From NCBI GenBank assembly GCA_034440575.1, contig JAOTOL010001633.1, positions 310,001 to 374,000 of the forward strand: 64,000 bases of DNA, given 5' to 3'. Below the pieces are notes generated by a model. It was not told where the DNA came from and ran no database searches. It saw nothing but the letters and a program-made list of their open reading frames with translations. Of this stretch, positions 20,956 through 35,500 are shown one piece after another (the first letter of the stretch is position 1; each line of letters starts with the position of its first letter). The position numbers were made by a program, and so were the translations under genes. The DNA comes from Imbricaverruca yamaguchii. Lineage: Eukaryota > Arthropoda > Thecostraca > Neoverrucidae.

Positions 20956-22750
20956 ATGGCCGTAAGAAGAGCCCGCTAAAACGTGCTAAAACGACACGTT
21001 GACCAACTCCGTTGCCACTGTTGTGCGGAGGATCCAAAGGAGGGTCTTGGCTTCGCTCTAGGGTTTCTTCCATCAGCCGGGGACACTTGCCATGGTCGAG
21101 CTCACTTCCTGCCCCTGGGGGGTGACGGGTATGCCAGACCATCGCCCCACGTGGTGGGATGGGTGGTAGTATATGAAAAGTTGCAGCTGGAGCTACGGAG
21201 CCTCCAGGTGCCAATGTGGACGGAATTACCTCTGTGGTTGGGGCTCTCGGCCGTACGTTCGGAGACGAGCTACGGCTCACTCACCCCACCGGCCACGGGT
21301 CCGGGGCTCCTTGGCGAACACTGGTGGTTGGGATTCGTGTCACTGATGGGGTCCTAACGGGTATGCGTCGCGGTGGTCCTCTGAGGAACGATGAATGGGG
21401 AGGAGCAGGAATTGATGGTGGTGTGGGAGGTAGGATAGGTTTGGACGTGGAACTATAGGGTGTGGTGGATGAGGTGTAAGGAGGCCTGGTGAGTTTCTTG
21501 GACAGCTGTGCCAGGCAGTGTCCTAAAGTTACTTCACCATTAACTGTGTGGATGAAGGAAGAAGTTGCTTGGGAATAGTGAAAGATTGGAAGAAAATAAA
21601 GGTGTGCCACTTAAGGATTAAAAAGCGGAATGCCTTTCGCTTCAGTCACATGTATTTTACATTATTTAGCAGTTGTGTGCATGACTGCGCATACATCATG
21701 TGGCAAAATGGTAAAAACCAAAAACGAGGATAAAATACCACAACTCCATTAACTGTGCATTTCCAGACCACATGGCTAATTATTTTACACTGGTGCCAGG
21801 GTCCACTTTCCTCAATCCTACCGTGCCTCCGTCCCCGAGCGTTCCTCTGGAAGCTGTATGGATGCTAGGAGTGGCGTTTCTTTCGCCTGCTCTGGGCTAG
21901 ATGACCGAACTGTGAGTGGCACATCCGGTGTCTCCGCCCTCGCGGAAGGAGTTGGCCAAGTAAAACTGAACGAGCGCAGCAAGGCGCCGAGTTGTGCAAG
22001 CATCTGGGTAGCGCTGGTGCGCTGCTGATGTGTGTAGCTCAACAGGGTACTTCTAGTTCTTTCAGCTTATGATACTTTTGGGCGACTCTCCTCATATACC
22101 TCTCGGACCTGTCGAAAAGTGATATTTCTGGTGCATTTCAGTGACAAGATCTCTTTCTCCCTAGCGTAGGCTGGGCATGACTTGTCATAGGTTTTGTAGG
22201 GCACCCGACCCCGACCACAATTCACACACCATGACTCATGTGAGTCACACTTGTCAACAATGTGACCTTCCGACCCTCATCGGCCACACGCAGGGTGTCC
22301 TCAGCAGTAATGGATCGTGTGGCCGTAGCGCTTACATCTGTAGCACTTCATCGGGTTGGGAATGAAAACGCGGACTTTTATTCGAATATAGCCTTCTGGA
22401 ACTGTTGCTGGTGGATCGGTGCTGCTGAACGTTATAATAATGTTATTTGTCGGATGTAACTCCTCTTATCTTCATTCTCAGCGTCTCAGCCACAGACACT
22501 TCCCTTAGATCGAGGAAGTTGATGACTCCTTTGCAGAAGTTTTTGGTACTATGAGGTTCAGCTTTAGCTGTAATGGTAATATCTATTGTTCCGATCCGGG
22601 TGCGTATACTGTAAGCGAATTTGTCTAGCTCCACGGCTCTTCTCGCATCATCCCCACTACAAAATTTGACCTCGATGCCTCCATCACGCAACTTACCACA
22701 ACGCATTATACAACCCGGCCAAAGATCGGATCCTCGTTTGCACTGAAAGG
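20956..22750 (-). mobile_element. Jockey-type LINE ORF1 (gag-like, broken), interrupted by a MITE
   Basis: Minus-strand reading from about 22700 gives GGIEVKFCSGDDARRAVELD, then VFIPNPMKCYRCKRYGHT with CCHC zinc-knuckle spacing, a second knuckle-like CGR..GSEGHIVDKC, WCVNCG, and CPAYAREKEIL. This is the classic ORF1 layout of Jockey/I-group elements. Stops and frame changes break it. A hAT MITE sits inside at 21516-21792. The Pro/Ser-rich C-terminal part resumes to the left of the MITE and runs toward ORF2. Confidence 0.72.
21516..21792. mobile_element. hAT-type MITE, copy 2, nested in LINE ORF1
   Basis: Same element as 1101-1378 in the same orientation: CAGTGTCC at the left end, ACACTG at the right. 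A perfect 8-bp duplication, gtgccagg, lies at 21508-21515 and 21793-21800. It is younger than the LINE copy it interrupts. Confidence 0.88.
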
Positions 22751-25700
22751 GAGAGCGTTGATAATTTCTTTTATGGGTCGGTTGATTTGAAAATCAATAT
22801 ATGCGGACTCAAGGTGCTTGATGACGACGCGGTACTCGCGTGCCCAAAGAGTCGATTTTGTGTACGCTAATTGTCCTCGTGAACCCTACGAGGTAAGGTC
22901 ACAGTTGGGCTTTGTCTTCGAACCGAACGAGGGGCCTGGTCCTTGTGTGAGGGGTCAGTCAGTGGACGATTGTCTACGTATTTCGCCTACGGCATTATTA
23001 GGCTCAAACTAAGCATTTTTGTTGGTGCGCAAGATAGCTATAAGCTGATGGCGAATCCGGGAGGAATTTGGTGTATTCGCCCCCCGGATAGATAGTACCG
23101 ATCCTCCCAGAAATATCGAGTGCACACATTCTAATTTTTTTCAGCCAGAGATTCCCCCATGAAAAGGAAATGGAGTCCCTTGGAGGGAAAGGCTATCATC
23201 CAATAAGGCATAAGGGCACCCCTTCAAATTTTTCATCGGCAGACGGCCCCCGGCACGAACTAAAGGTGCCCCCCCTCGTAGACGGAATAGGACTGATACT
23301 TTTAAAAAAGCGTCACGATTCACGTGCACCGAAACAAAGCCCTCTTCCAGGAATTTGTATTTAGAAGGGTGAATTCCCTTGGGTGAATTGGCGAAGCCGT
23401 CATCCGAAGAAACCAGGCCCTCCTCCAGCAATGCACGGGAATAGTCACTTCGACGCTGTTACTAAATTCCTTATATGGTATCCCTGAAGAACGCAAGTTT
23501 GCGGCGAAATTCCCGCGTACGTTACACCACGGGCCCTGGTGGGCCTTGGTTACGCCGGCGGGTACAGCTTGGGCCGTTCCTGTGCTTGAGAAAGGGGATT
23601 AAAGTTGGTATGTAATTGAAAGCTTATTTCGCTTCCAAGGTAAGCACCTAGATGATATAAGCCTGGGTCAAAGACCAGCAGCTGATGGCGTATTGGTTAT
23701 GAGAATCATGAAGACATCGTGAGTCAAAGTATGCATAAGGTGACCAGGGTGGGAATTTTGCACTTCCGATATTTTATCCCTGAAAACATTCTTGCATCTG
23801 GGTTCGTACTGGATATGATGGGCTTCAGACGCACTCCGACACAAATGTGAGAACACAGATGACAATAAAAACAATCAGAATGACACCCACAAAAAAATGC
23901 TGGTTGTTCCACTTATTGTTACCACTCAAACTAACCACTTTTTGTAGCAGTCAGCAGCCAGACCACATATTTACACACCTCAATCTCAATCACTGGAAAT
24001 GCAGATGGCAACACACAGAGAGCTCTTGCAAGATGGTGTGCCTGCACACTGAGTACAATGTTCTCTGGTTGCTCTGACTGGAGCTGGGTCTTTGAAAACC
24101 TGAATTCACACCACCCATTTAGTGGAAAGTTTGATAGTTTTTGGAGACATGCTCTGGAGTCCCAGAGGCTGCAGATAAGAATTGGCTGAGTTAGTGTTCT
24201 CTGTTGTAATATCTGTCTCTGAACCAATTGATGCAAGATATTTTTATATGATGTCAACCATAAGCAACTTTGAAAACATTGTTAAAGGTATACTGCCACA
24301 CACACAAGACCCTGACTGATCCTTTGCATTGTGCACCTCTATGACATCTGATCTCTGACTGTGGCTTGTGCAGGAGTTTTGTTTCTTTTTCATATTGCTA
24401 CCCTTGTACCAAAACCAACAGTGAAAGGAAAGTGCATTGCTCCTATGAGTTATGTGTGACAAAACTGTGCTGATTATCACAATTTACTGTTGGGCTGTTC
24501 CATCCCTTGTTCACTTCTTTGTACCTATGATTTGACATTGGATTTGACCAAAGATAGCAATGCATATTACTTATGCATATTACATAGGTACTGACTACAT
24601 ATGCTTTTCCCTGTTGGTTACTGGTAAACAGATTCCATGCATACAAATATGTCCATGAAAATGTGTTCCAGGAGAAGTTGGTATGCACTCTGACTCCTAA
24701 CCTGGAAAGTAAGTTTCACACTCTGGTGAACATTCATATGTTGTGTTATCCATGCTACACTGCTGTTCTCTGTGCCAAAATGTAACCACCCTTCACCTGG
24801 TGCTTCTCAGATGTGATTAAGGGGAAATTCACCACTGCATGTAGTTGATTCAACACTTCTTCACATAGAAAATGCTTAGTTTCTACCTTTTTTCCACATA
24901 TGTGTATCACTCACACTTACAAGTCAACACAAATGAGAGCAGAAACTTGATGTATCCAGAACAAGTGGTGCTGGTCAGGATGTTCCTTACATATCAGGTG
25001 ATGATTTGCATATTTATTTTATACACTAATATATTAGTTTATATTAGGTAGTTTGTATTATAATTGATTAGGTTGTGTTAGGCTAGGTTCTCCAATTTAA
25101 TTATAAATGATAATTAAATAGTAAGACATGACCTAACTTACTCACATATAATGTAACCCAATCAGCCAATGCATTATAATATATGAAATATAAATGCAGT
25201 ATGTAGGTCATGATGTCATCAATGTATCATTTCATGTGGCATCTGTCCTGGCCATATTGAGTTTCTGCTCATGTCCATGTCTGCTAATAATTGTGCATTA
25301 TATGTGGCAAAAAGGCAGAAACTAATTTTTTTTTGTATGGAAAGTGTTGAATCAATTGCATTGAGGGTTTGACTTATATCCCCTTAATCATGTTGAAGAT
25401 GTGCCAGGTGAAGGATGGATGCATTAAAGCACAGAACAGCAGTGAGGCATGGATGACAGCATAGAAATGCTCACTATCATTAACCAAATGGTAAGTATAA
25501 GCAATAAAAACAAGTGGTCCCATCTTCTGAATCACTTTCATAAACATGGTTTTCCCAGGGTAAATTTCAATGGAACACCTTCACTTGCCCTCTCTTGGGG
25601 AGGGGTATGCACCTCCTAAGGTGGACAGCAGGTAGTGAAAAATGGCATGTGGCAGAATGCCAAAGTTTGGCACACCTTTTCCCAAATATATTTGACAGTT

Positions 25701-25897
25701 GTGAAAATGTTGAGGCCATGTCATTTATTGTCATTAAGTTGTTCAAGGCCAAGTGATGCCACATCCAAAAACGATAGAATATATTATATTATAGAATATA
25801 TTTACTAATGTAGAACATCTGATGTGCAATTTATAGGAACACAATGTGATAATTTGGGATACAAATCCTGCAATTGAATGCAAAGATGACAGTGTTG
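22751..25897. other. Intergenic, AT-rich toward the right; no gene recognised
   Basis: 22751-23600 may include further decayed LINE sequence, but nothing definite was read. 23640-25900 is clearly more AT-rich than its surroundings and has no recognised coding motif. Confidence 0.4.
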
Positions 25898-25913
25898 AAA
25901 CTTCATGGAAGTT

Positions 25914-25971
25914 TGGGTGTGAATGATCAACCCTGGTCGATGTGCCCTAAAGCCCAAATAACTAACTAACT
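25914..25971 (+). mobile_element. 58-bp LINE 3'-end insertion with 16-bp target duplication
   Basis: The insert ends gtgccctaaagcccaaataa followed by (CTAA)n. Direct repeats aaacttcatggaagtt flank it at 25898-25913 and 25972-25987. The conserved tail shows it is the extreme 3' end of a non-LTR element or of a SINE using the same tail. Confidence 0.85.
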
Positions 25972-25987
25972 AAACTTCATGGAAGTT

Positions 25988-26420
25988 ATTCAAGATAATA
26001 TAAAAATGTAGCACGTTTTATTTTTATTTAGCTAAGAACATTGGAAATTGTCAGCGAATCTTAGAAGATGTACGACATGTTATATAACAAGAAGTTGGTG
26101 GCCAATTGCTTTCATGCTTTGAGGGCAAATTGACATGCTTGAATGATTTGATAATATAACGAACTACACATCAAAGGAGAGCTTCTTTCAGTGTTGTTCA
26201 AATTTTACCATTGGAAATTACTTGCACTTTTCTAGAGACTAGAATATAGCATTACTCATTACAAACCCACTCTGGTAGCGTTCCTTTGCAAACCCATCAC
26301 CAGAACGGCTCCATCGTTAGTGTGTCCGCTCATGACGCTTAACGGCGTGCCGCGCTACTTTCTTGTATTTTGTGGTGGAATGACTTGATATGGATATTGC
26401 ATTTTTTACAGAAAGAAACA
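25988..26420. promoter_or_regulatory. Presumed LARP7 5' flank / leader region
   Basis: No TATA box or initiator could be assigned. A possible acceptor (attttttacag, ending 26410) lies ten bases before the ATG, so an upstream non-coding exon is plausible. Confidence 0.3.
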
Positions 26421-26571
26421 ATGGATGAAGACAATAATGCACAACCTAAGACAAAGAGAGTCCGGAAGAAGAGATTGTACTCAATGATATTAAATCAGAT
26501 TGAGTTTTACTTCAGTAATTCAAGTCTGACTCGGAATAAATACCTTCAAGATCTTTTGGAAAAGGACAAAT
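26421..26571 (+). CDS. LARP7: LARP7 exon 1 (start; first half of La motif)
   Basis: Start ATG in acaATGG context, MDEDNNAQPKTKRVRKK, then the La-motif helix with QIEFYFSNSSLTRNKYLQDL. Donor gtaagg follows one base of a split Tyr codon. The frame is open further upstream, but that stretch shows no La similarity and contains the possible acceptor at 26410. Confidence 0.88.
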
Positions 26572-29500
26572 GTAAGGATTCAAGTTTAATTCTACCAGCA
26601 TATGCATCGATAATGTATTGCTGCAGGATATGTATTGCCGGAAATCGGCCATGCACTGCTGCAATACTGGCTGCAAAGTTTGCTTGTCACATGATGTGTC
26701 AGTTACTGCTTAGGTTAGCAGCTGGTCTGTATTATTGTAATGTTTTTGTTCTCCTTTTCCACACAGGACACATGTTATTCATCCCCACAAAAGACCATCT
26801 GCACCCATGAAGCAGTCTAGTTGTGGATTTCTGTCATACGTCAAATGATGTTACCCAGAAAGATTGCCCTCCCTGTTTCGCCTCTGAAAATAAATGGCGC
26901 TACGTCGCATTTACTGATCCAGTCTCAGCTTAAAAACTCTGACTAAAGCTGTTCTGAATTGAACACTTAAACTTCCTAGAAATATAATTATTATTATTCC
27001 TAAAACAAATTGTCATGCATGATTATCACAATGCGAAATTACAGTGACAGTATTTTGTGTCCATTGCTGAAAATATGACCCGAGTATTGACTGATTGGAT
27101 TTGCTTGGTCTCAGATTGCTCATGAATAACAAGTAGAAAAAAACTTGTCCAATCTCCGGAAGTATTGAAATTACTTTTAATGCATGACAATTTAAGAATT
27201 ATGTCCTCAGAACTCATGGCTTCGGGTATTCTCTGGAAGTCTGAAACATAAGTTTATCCCTTTCTGTCTCACACTTTACATCCTGCATTATCATCAGTTT
27301 CTCAGCTCATCGTCCCTTATTTGCTATCTAGAGTCCAAATTTTCCCCAAATCGAAGAGAGATTAAATGTGAACTGAAGTGTTAGCGGACAGCTGACGTGT
27401 CACCTGACTTGCACTGCGTGGGTGGTTAGGTGTCTATTGTGCAAACTTCGTGAGCTTTTCCATGACTCAGGTACGTTTTCAAGTGGTCCGATGGTATTGG
27501 GCGGTTAATTGGTCGCTTGACCATCTCTGGACTGTGGTCGCCAGACATCTCCATCGCTGAGCTTCTGACGTTCAACAAGCTGAAGGCGCTGGCGGCGGAG
27601 CCGTCCGACGTGGTGCGAGCCCTGTCGACGTCTCAGTTCCTGCAGCTGTCGCCAGATGACTCTGCCGTGTGTCGCCGCTCGCCGTTCACGCTCAAGGAGG
27701 ACGCCGACCTCTGCACCATATACGTGGTGGGTGAGTGGAGGTTGACTCACGCACCCAATTGGAGAGCGGCATTATTGTGGGGGCGAGCAGGTCTGAAGTT
27801 GGAGACCTACATACGTGGAGATTACACAAGCACACACAAGCTGCCCTATGGGGGTCAATGGCAAAACTGAGGAGTATCGTCGGGCGACTTGTGCGAACCC
27901 TGGAGGGGCTCGGTGCTGTACAAAGAGGTACGAAAATTATATCATGGCTACACACTCGTGCATATGCTGATGCAGACCCTTGCCAGCCAATACACTCCAG
28001 CAGGGTATCTGACTGTAGTGTCAAGTGCTGATGCCGACTCTTGACATCCAATACACTCCACCAGCCAGGCGTCTGACTCTGGCGCAGTGTGATAGTCCTA
28101 CTCGGTCGGGAGGTTGTTCTCTGCGATCATGATTGCCATTCGTGTATAAACGGTGATTAGAGAAACAGCCTTAGTATGGATTGTGATAATCGATATAAAT
28201 TGTGCTGACAAAATGGTAACAAAATTGTCTATGCAGAACCATCGAGTCATGGCGCATGAATTCAGCACTGGGATGAGCAGTATATTTCGAGTACCATCAG
28301 GTGCTGGCAGCAGTTGGCCGGAATTGTTTCTGCCACTAGCTTTAGCCAGTTAAAGGTGGTGGGAAGAAATACAGGTGGCAGAAAATGACAAGAGGGCGAA
28401 AATAAATATATGGCAATAGCTAATAAGTCACATTTCCGAGCAACTTGCGCATGTCAAGTACTTTCATCACTACCCATAATTGGACTATTTAGAGCTGGTT
28501 TATATGGTACAAATTGCACAATATATGAGGGGTTGCATATCTTCAGGCGTAATGATTAATTTGAATACCCTGGAATGACTCACCAAACTATAAATTAGTG
28601 GTAGTCCTTGTTCCTGAAATGAAACGAACGTCATGTTTCCCTTATTTAATCCAGGTGTTTTAGCTGAAATAGCATTATCACATTGACATGGTGCCAGTAT
28701 GAGATATATGGTATGACTTTCAATATGATAGATTATGGATGGTAGTGCTGGCTATTCTACATTTTCCCATGACTGGTTTCATTTCCCATGACATCGTTCC
28801 CATGGGATTCTCACTGTCGTCCAACAGGCCCTTTTTGTAATAATTTGTGCTATGTTAGAGTGGATTATGTTCCCAAGTTAATATTTTGATGTAGTTCATG
28901 AGCATTGACAGCACAACTTTTTTCGGTTGGTTATTCATATTAGTGAACAGATTAAGTAGGCACTGTATCATATATTTTTCAGTGTATTTCACATGCAGTG
29001 TTTGTGAGTTTTCACTTATGCACATCAGCACGTAAAGGCTTAGCAATGGCCCCAGGGCCCATCTTGATGAAGGTCGGTACTGAATCTACTGTTTTGCACA
29101 CGTGTTACGAGCATCATTTCCCATTCATAAGCACGGTATGGGACCAGAAGTTCCAAGGTACCACGGTAACCAGAGAGCAAATCCTAGAGGGCATCGCTGT
29201 TTGCGGCCCCTCCCCGCCTGGTGTACAGTTGACAGTGTTAAAATAATGTTGTTTAATGTTGTTTAACGCAAAGTGTGTATGATCCGCAATGGTCAGTATA
29301 GGCATGATACTTATCAAGAAGATGCTGTTAGAAATTGACTATGAAGACATCATAAAAACTTAATGAGAAACGCGATGTCGATAATCCTTTGGAAGGGATG
29401 TCGATTCAGTGTTTAGGAAGTTGTGTATTCCACCCTCTTCCACGAATAATGTATCACTGGCAGTTGACCACCGTCGGAAGTGAGGTCGGGACCATTCCCA

Positions 29501-32500
29501 GACCAGTAACGTTTCCCGAGGCGAATCCTCCCCTCCTCCTCCACCCCCGCCCACTCGGCAGCACCACGTACACACTGCGCCCGCCCACAGGAGAACATCC
29601 CTCGCAGCTCGGGCGTGGAGGCTCTGAGCCGCACCTTCTCGGCCTACGGAACCATCGACTACGTTTCGGCGCCGGTACACCGAACCACCGGCCAGCACCG
29701 CGGCTTCGGCTTTGTCGAGTTCCGCACACCCAACATGGCGCACAACGCGCTGCAGGTGAGCGACGTCATCATCACGTGACGGTTGGTGACAGCATGTCGT
29801 TATGATTCCCAAGTTAATGATGTGTTTTTGGTAGCCAGCTTCTGCCATTTCGTTCTGCGCTGCACACAGTGCCAGCCGACCCTGGAAACTGCCGGTAACT
29901 CGTCATATCGAATTCGTCGTTCGTAGCTTCCGTTGGGTAGTCTTTCAATATTAAATTTGATTGAGAGTTCGGCGGTGGCGCTTGTTTCCCCTTAATGTTG
30001 TAAGCTGTCTGTCAAAATCACAACAATTAAAGGCACGAAAGGTAGGAGAACGAATGTGGCGTGTGCAAATGCAAAATTAAATGCAACTCGTGACGAAATG
30101 CTGGCAAGGGTACTATATTATAAATTGAGAGTAGGTATGGAGTAAGCAGTTTGGGTCACAGCAGCCAGGATCGGCGACACGATCAACAAAAGAAAAAGAT
30201 TCCCAGAACAAAATACCTTATCTTGTACTTAGAATTCGTCACTCACGAAAAGGCATGACGGTAGCGATAGCGATATGGCCGAATTATTGAGAATTTCATA
30301 AGCATTGACCACTATTTTCAACCACTCTGACGAGAATAGTAATTGTGAAAATCGATGTCAACGGTGGAGGGAGCCGCTTAAAATTCACATTGCTGTCCCA
30401 GCAGCTTTTGGCTTGGTTAATCGTGGTTTTGTTAGGGCATCTGATACAATAGCCTTGATCTAGCCCATAATGCGTTGGTATGCGTGGGGAGGGGGGGCTA
30501 GTTCGTGACATAGTTACGGTTCCTCGTATTTTGGTTTGTCTTTGATTGCATCAGGAAACAGATGACCTGAGGAGGCTTTAGAACCGCTACTTAAATAAGT
30601 TGTGAAGCGCGTGATGAGCTATAGCGAACCCCCGCGTATAATGCTTTCTTCAGAAATATTGATCGGTCTGCGTTGCCCCAGAGGCAACAACGCGCGTTGT
30701 GCTTTGTTGAGCGCACGAATTGTGTCGCCACCGAACGCACGATCCGTTGATTGACGCCTGACTGCGCTCTCTGTGCTCATACCGACACGGATACGAGGTC
30801 ACCGCGGGCCGTCCCCGGACTGGCCGAGTGTTGGTGGCCCGGCCCACCTGGTGACAGGCTTGCCATGCATTGCAGTATACACCACCATGTTGCCTGCCTC
30901 CGTGACCCGTGTAGATATTCAAACCACTTCAAATTTCAGAGAGGCAGCCTTCTAACCATTTGGGCCGCCTAAGGAATGCGAACCAGAGCCACTTGACTAT
31001 TTATGAGACCTTTGCACAGTACGCGACCAATTGACGTGAAAGATTGGCCACGTTACGTGACCCAAAACGCAGGGGGTGTGTCGTAAGACCAATACCCACG
31101 AGCCTTTGATATGTGTGACCGAGCTTCGGAAATGTTTGATATACGTCACCGCTGCAGTATTGTCCAGCCATCGTCATATCCATACCTCAGACCCAACATT
31201 GGGTACCTGTGACCATAGCAGATACATGTCCCCATCAGGTCATCCATGCCTCAAACCCAGCCTTGGGTGTCTGTGACCGTCACAGTCCCACGTCGCCATC
31301 ACATCATCCATGCCTCAGACCCAGCCTTTGGTACCTGTGATCGTAACTAGGTCGCCAGTGCCGTATGTGAAGTTTTCCAATGACCACTTTGACCCATATA
31401 CCGACTGACTGAAAGGTACCGATGATCGGTGTTGAACCTGATAGTCACAGAATGTATTGAGCGTGGTCGAGCGGCTGCCTTCAGAGCAGTGGGCAGAGAG
31501 AAGGGTGCTGACCTTGGCGCGCGCACTACCAGGCGTTCGGCGCGCTGGGCCTGCGCATGGCGTCGGAGCACTACCCCGAGTATCCGGCTGCGTCGCTGGG
31601 CGGCGACGAGGCGAGCGGGCCGGCCGTCTCTGACGACGACGACCAGACGGACGAGGTGACGTCTGGCGGCTGGTCGGTGCCGGCCGCGCCCAGCGACACC
31701 GCCAGTCGGCCCGGCAAGCGCAAGCCGTCCACCGACTCCAGCTCACGCGGTGCGGACGGGTGCTGGCTCCAGCTGGTGCGGTGGGAGTCGGTGCGGTATG
31801 GGGTGTTGGGTCGAGCTGACGCGGTGGGGACCGACACAGTCTCAAATGTGGAGTCCATCTCATGTGATGAGAACCATTACAGCCGGAAGTATTCAGTCCA
31901 CATTTGGTAGTGCTTGCCGAAGTGATCCAGGCGAACTCCAGAAGAGAGCAGATTACATGCGTACTTTACCTCATCATTCCTCGTTGGCGTGCTCCTATGC
32001 CAATAGGAGCTTTCTACCGATCAGGAACCCTGCCACATTCTCAGCAACTGGATCTTGACAAGGTGATTTGTGAGGAAATCAGTAGAAACTTTAAGAGGAA
32101 GTGCCTCATTCTTGGTGACTTTAATCTAAAAGGTTATGAAAATGCTGGTGTTGGCTCCCATCATGCAAAATGTTTAGGAAATGCCTTGAAGAGGACCTGT
32201 TCTTACACCAGTTTGTATCGGAACCTACCAGGCATGGTTCATTCTTGGACCTTGTATTCTCGGATTTAAGTGACTTGGTTCAAGACTTGACTGTAGGCGA
32301 AACTCTGTGAAAAAGTGACCATAACATAGTTATATTCAAGGCACATGTAGGGGAAATTATCAAGGATAATTTGGTAAAAGTTCCAAATTTCAACAGAGCA
32401 GACTTTGACGGCATGAGAGCGGCTTTAAGTGCCATCAGATGGGAAGAAGAATTCTCAAATTTAAATGCCTGTGAAATGTGGGAAAAGTTCAAATCTTACT

Positions 32501-35500
32501 TGAAGGAAACTCAGATTAGACATGTCCCCCAAAAGCAAAGACGCAAAAGAAGGGTAGGAAAGCCAGCATGGCTTACACAAGACTTGATAAAAGCAATTAA
32601 GGCTAAGAAAACTGCATTTAGAGTTTTTAAAGAAGCCTCAAATGTCGTTAATCTAAAGGCGTATCGAAAAGCTAGAGACACTGTGAAGCAAAAAAACCAG
32701 AGCAGCAAAGCGAGCAAAAGAACTGGATTTAGCTAGAAACTGTAATGGGGACAGTAAAAAGTTATTTAGTTTCTACAAGCTGAGTAAAGTTTCTAGCACA
32801 ATTGGTCCACTGGAAGTAAACGGGACTACATTTGGTGAGGATAGTGAGATGGTTGAGGAGCTGAGCAAGCAGTTCAAATCAGTGTTTAAATTGGAAGATA
32901 TGACCAATTTGCCGACCGTACACCATAGTTCAGTGACATGGGATCTGACAAATGATGTTGATTTCATTGATAGTGATGTTGTTTACAAGCATACCAAATA
33001 AAGGAAAATAAAGCCAAACAAGGCAGCAGGACCTGATGAAATTTATGCTAGGGTGTTGCGGGAAACTGAAAAGGAACTGGCATTTCCACTTAGTATAATA
33101 TTTTGTAGATCAGTTTCACAAAATGAAATTCCAACCGATTGGAAAAGGGCAAATGTAGTTCCTATTTTCAAGAAAGGAGAAAGAGGGAAAGTTGAAAACT
33201 ATAGGCCAATAAGTCTCACATCCCTAGTCTGCAAGGTACTCGAATCAGTTATCAAGGATAGAATGGTTAGTTATCTGGAAGGTAGCAGATTGATTCAAGA
33301 TACTCAACATGGGTTTAGAAAAGGACGATCGTGTCTCACAAACCTCTTGGACTTTTTGAACTTCGCCACATAACAATTTGATCAGGAAATCAGGTTGATG
33401 TAGCATATCTTGACTTTAGTAAGGCCTTTGACAAGGTACCTCAAACGGTTAATGATACAGCTTCAGTCCCATGGTATTGCAGGTAGCATCTTAAAATGGA
33501 TAGAGTTGTGGCTTTCAGATAGACAGCAAAGAGTGATGCTAAATGGTACAAAGTCATCATGGCAAAATGTTCTTAGTGGAGTCCCCCAGGGGTCAGTACT
33601 GGGGCCACTACTGTTCATTATATTTGTAAATAACATTGAAAGTGGCCTAAGCAGTAAAGTTTTGAAATTTGCGGATGATTTGAAGGTCTTTAGGGCAATA
33701 ACAGGTCAAGATGAGCATATCTCGCTGCAAAAAGACTTAGACGAACTTGTGAAGTGGTCCGAAGAATGGCAAATTTAATTTAATTTTGATAAGTGCAAAA
33801 TCATGCATGTAGGTAAGCAGCATATGAAGGCTCCATACTTAATGGGCGGCCAAGTGCTATCAGTGACTCAACAGGTGAAGGATTTAGGTGTTATTCTAAA
33901 CACAAAACTGGGGGTATCAGAACAGACCAAGGAAGCCAGGAAGAAAGCACTGAGAATGCTCGGGGCAATAAATAGGAATGTATCATACAGAAGTGAGGAA
34001 GTGATCAGGAAGCTTTACTGTGCATACGTCAGGCCACATTTGGAATACTGCATCCAAGCTTGGTCTCCTAGCTATGAAAAGATTGTTGGCTTTTAGAGAG
34101 TACAAAAGAGGGCTACAAAAATGGTTAATGGCATAAGCAACCTGGCATATGAGGAAAGATTGAAGAAATTGAACATGTTTTCACTTAGATATAGAAGGCT
34201 GAGAGGAGATCTCATCGAGGTCTTTAAATTTGTCCATGGTCTGGAGAGGGGATACCTTGGGGAAATGTTTGAATTTAACAGAAATGATGCAATTAGAGGT
34301 CATAAATTCAAAATTAAAGTTAACCACAGCAGAACAAGGTTAAGGCAAACTTTCTTCACCAACAGGGTAGTAGAACACTGGAACCAGCTGCCAGAAAACA
34401 TCGTCAGTAGCAGCACATTGAACATCTTTAAAAACAGCATAGACAATCATTATAAGAATAGAGGGCTTGCTTTTCGGTATTACAGGGAGGGCTGATTGAC
34501 AGATTTGGTGGGCAACTGGTTCAGCGTACAGAGTGCAACCAAGAAGGGCCCTTGTGGCTCATAGTTGCACTAATCTTTTATGTCTTTATGTCTTTATGCC
34601 AAGGTTTAAGTATAAATCGTGAATAATTGCATAGTTGCACGTGGCTAAATAGGGTTAGTTTTTGCCACGCCGTCACCCCGAACGTTTGCGGAGAATCCAA
34701 CTTTTCAATCAGTTAGCTTGATTTCAGCCGCTCATGGGAGAAACAGGACTATTACATCACTATCGGCTTGCCGATGTTGTGATGTATAATACAGTTTTCA
34801 AACGTTCTTATGTTGCGGTGTATATAAGGTTGCGATGGCCCTGACATATTTGGATATGCATTAACCTTGCTCAGGAACCCTAGTTGTGAGCGTGAAGGGA
34901 TCCAAAATGTACGGTGGAAACCACAGCAATCATTAACGCGCTAGTGTTTCCCTGTGTGGATCTCTGGTTTCTCGGACGCGTATTACGTTCTGGTTTATCA
35001 TGATCCAGTATAAATATCTATGACAGGTTTCTGAACCATCAAAAACTGTATTTTTCTTGAACAAAAGTTTCTCACGTGTTTCAATTGGTTGTTTGCTGTT
35101 TTAGTTCTTTGTTTGCTCCAGTCTGTACGTTCCAGGTATCGTGTCTTCGCGCGGTATGCGTGACGTGAACACTGAAGGGAATGACAGTTAAGGCGATCAA
35201 TATCTTGACCGGAAAGGCGTTTCGGAACACTTCCAGTTTTGTGGGTGGCGCCTTGCGCATGGTGCTCGTCTCAAACACCAAATATATCTGGAGATTTATG
35301 AACTGGAACTTCAGCCATGCGTAGGTGTGTCGTGAACAGCACACCCAACTGTGCCCTTCACCCACTTTCATTCGCTATTGTCAGCTGCACTACACCCAGG
35401 GGATGGTTTTGTTGACGGTGAATTCTCCGATCGTGCATTCCTGTCGTGTGCTCCGTCCGAGCGTTATGGCCATATATTTCTGTTGTGTGCTCCGGGCGTG

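Noticed and set aside
31429..31659. Alternative-frame ORFs overlapping LARP7 exon 4
   Set aside because: Only the frame with AFGALGLRMASEHYP joins in phase with exons 3 and 5; the others are shadows in GC-rich sequence.
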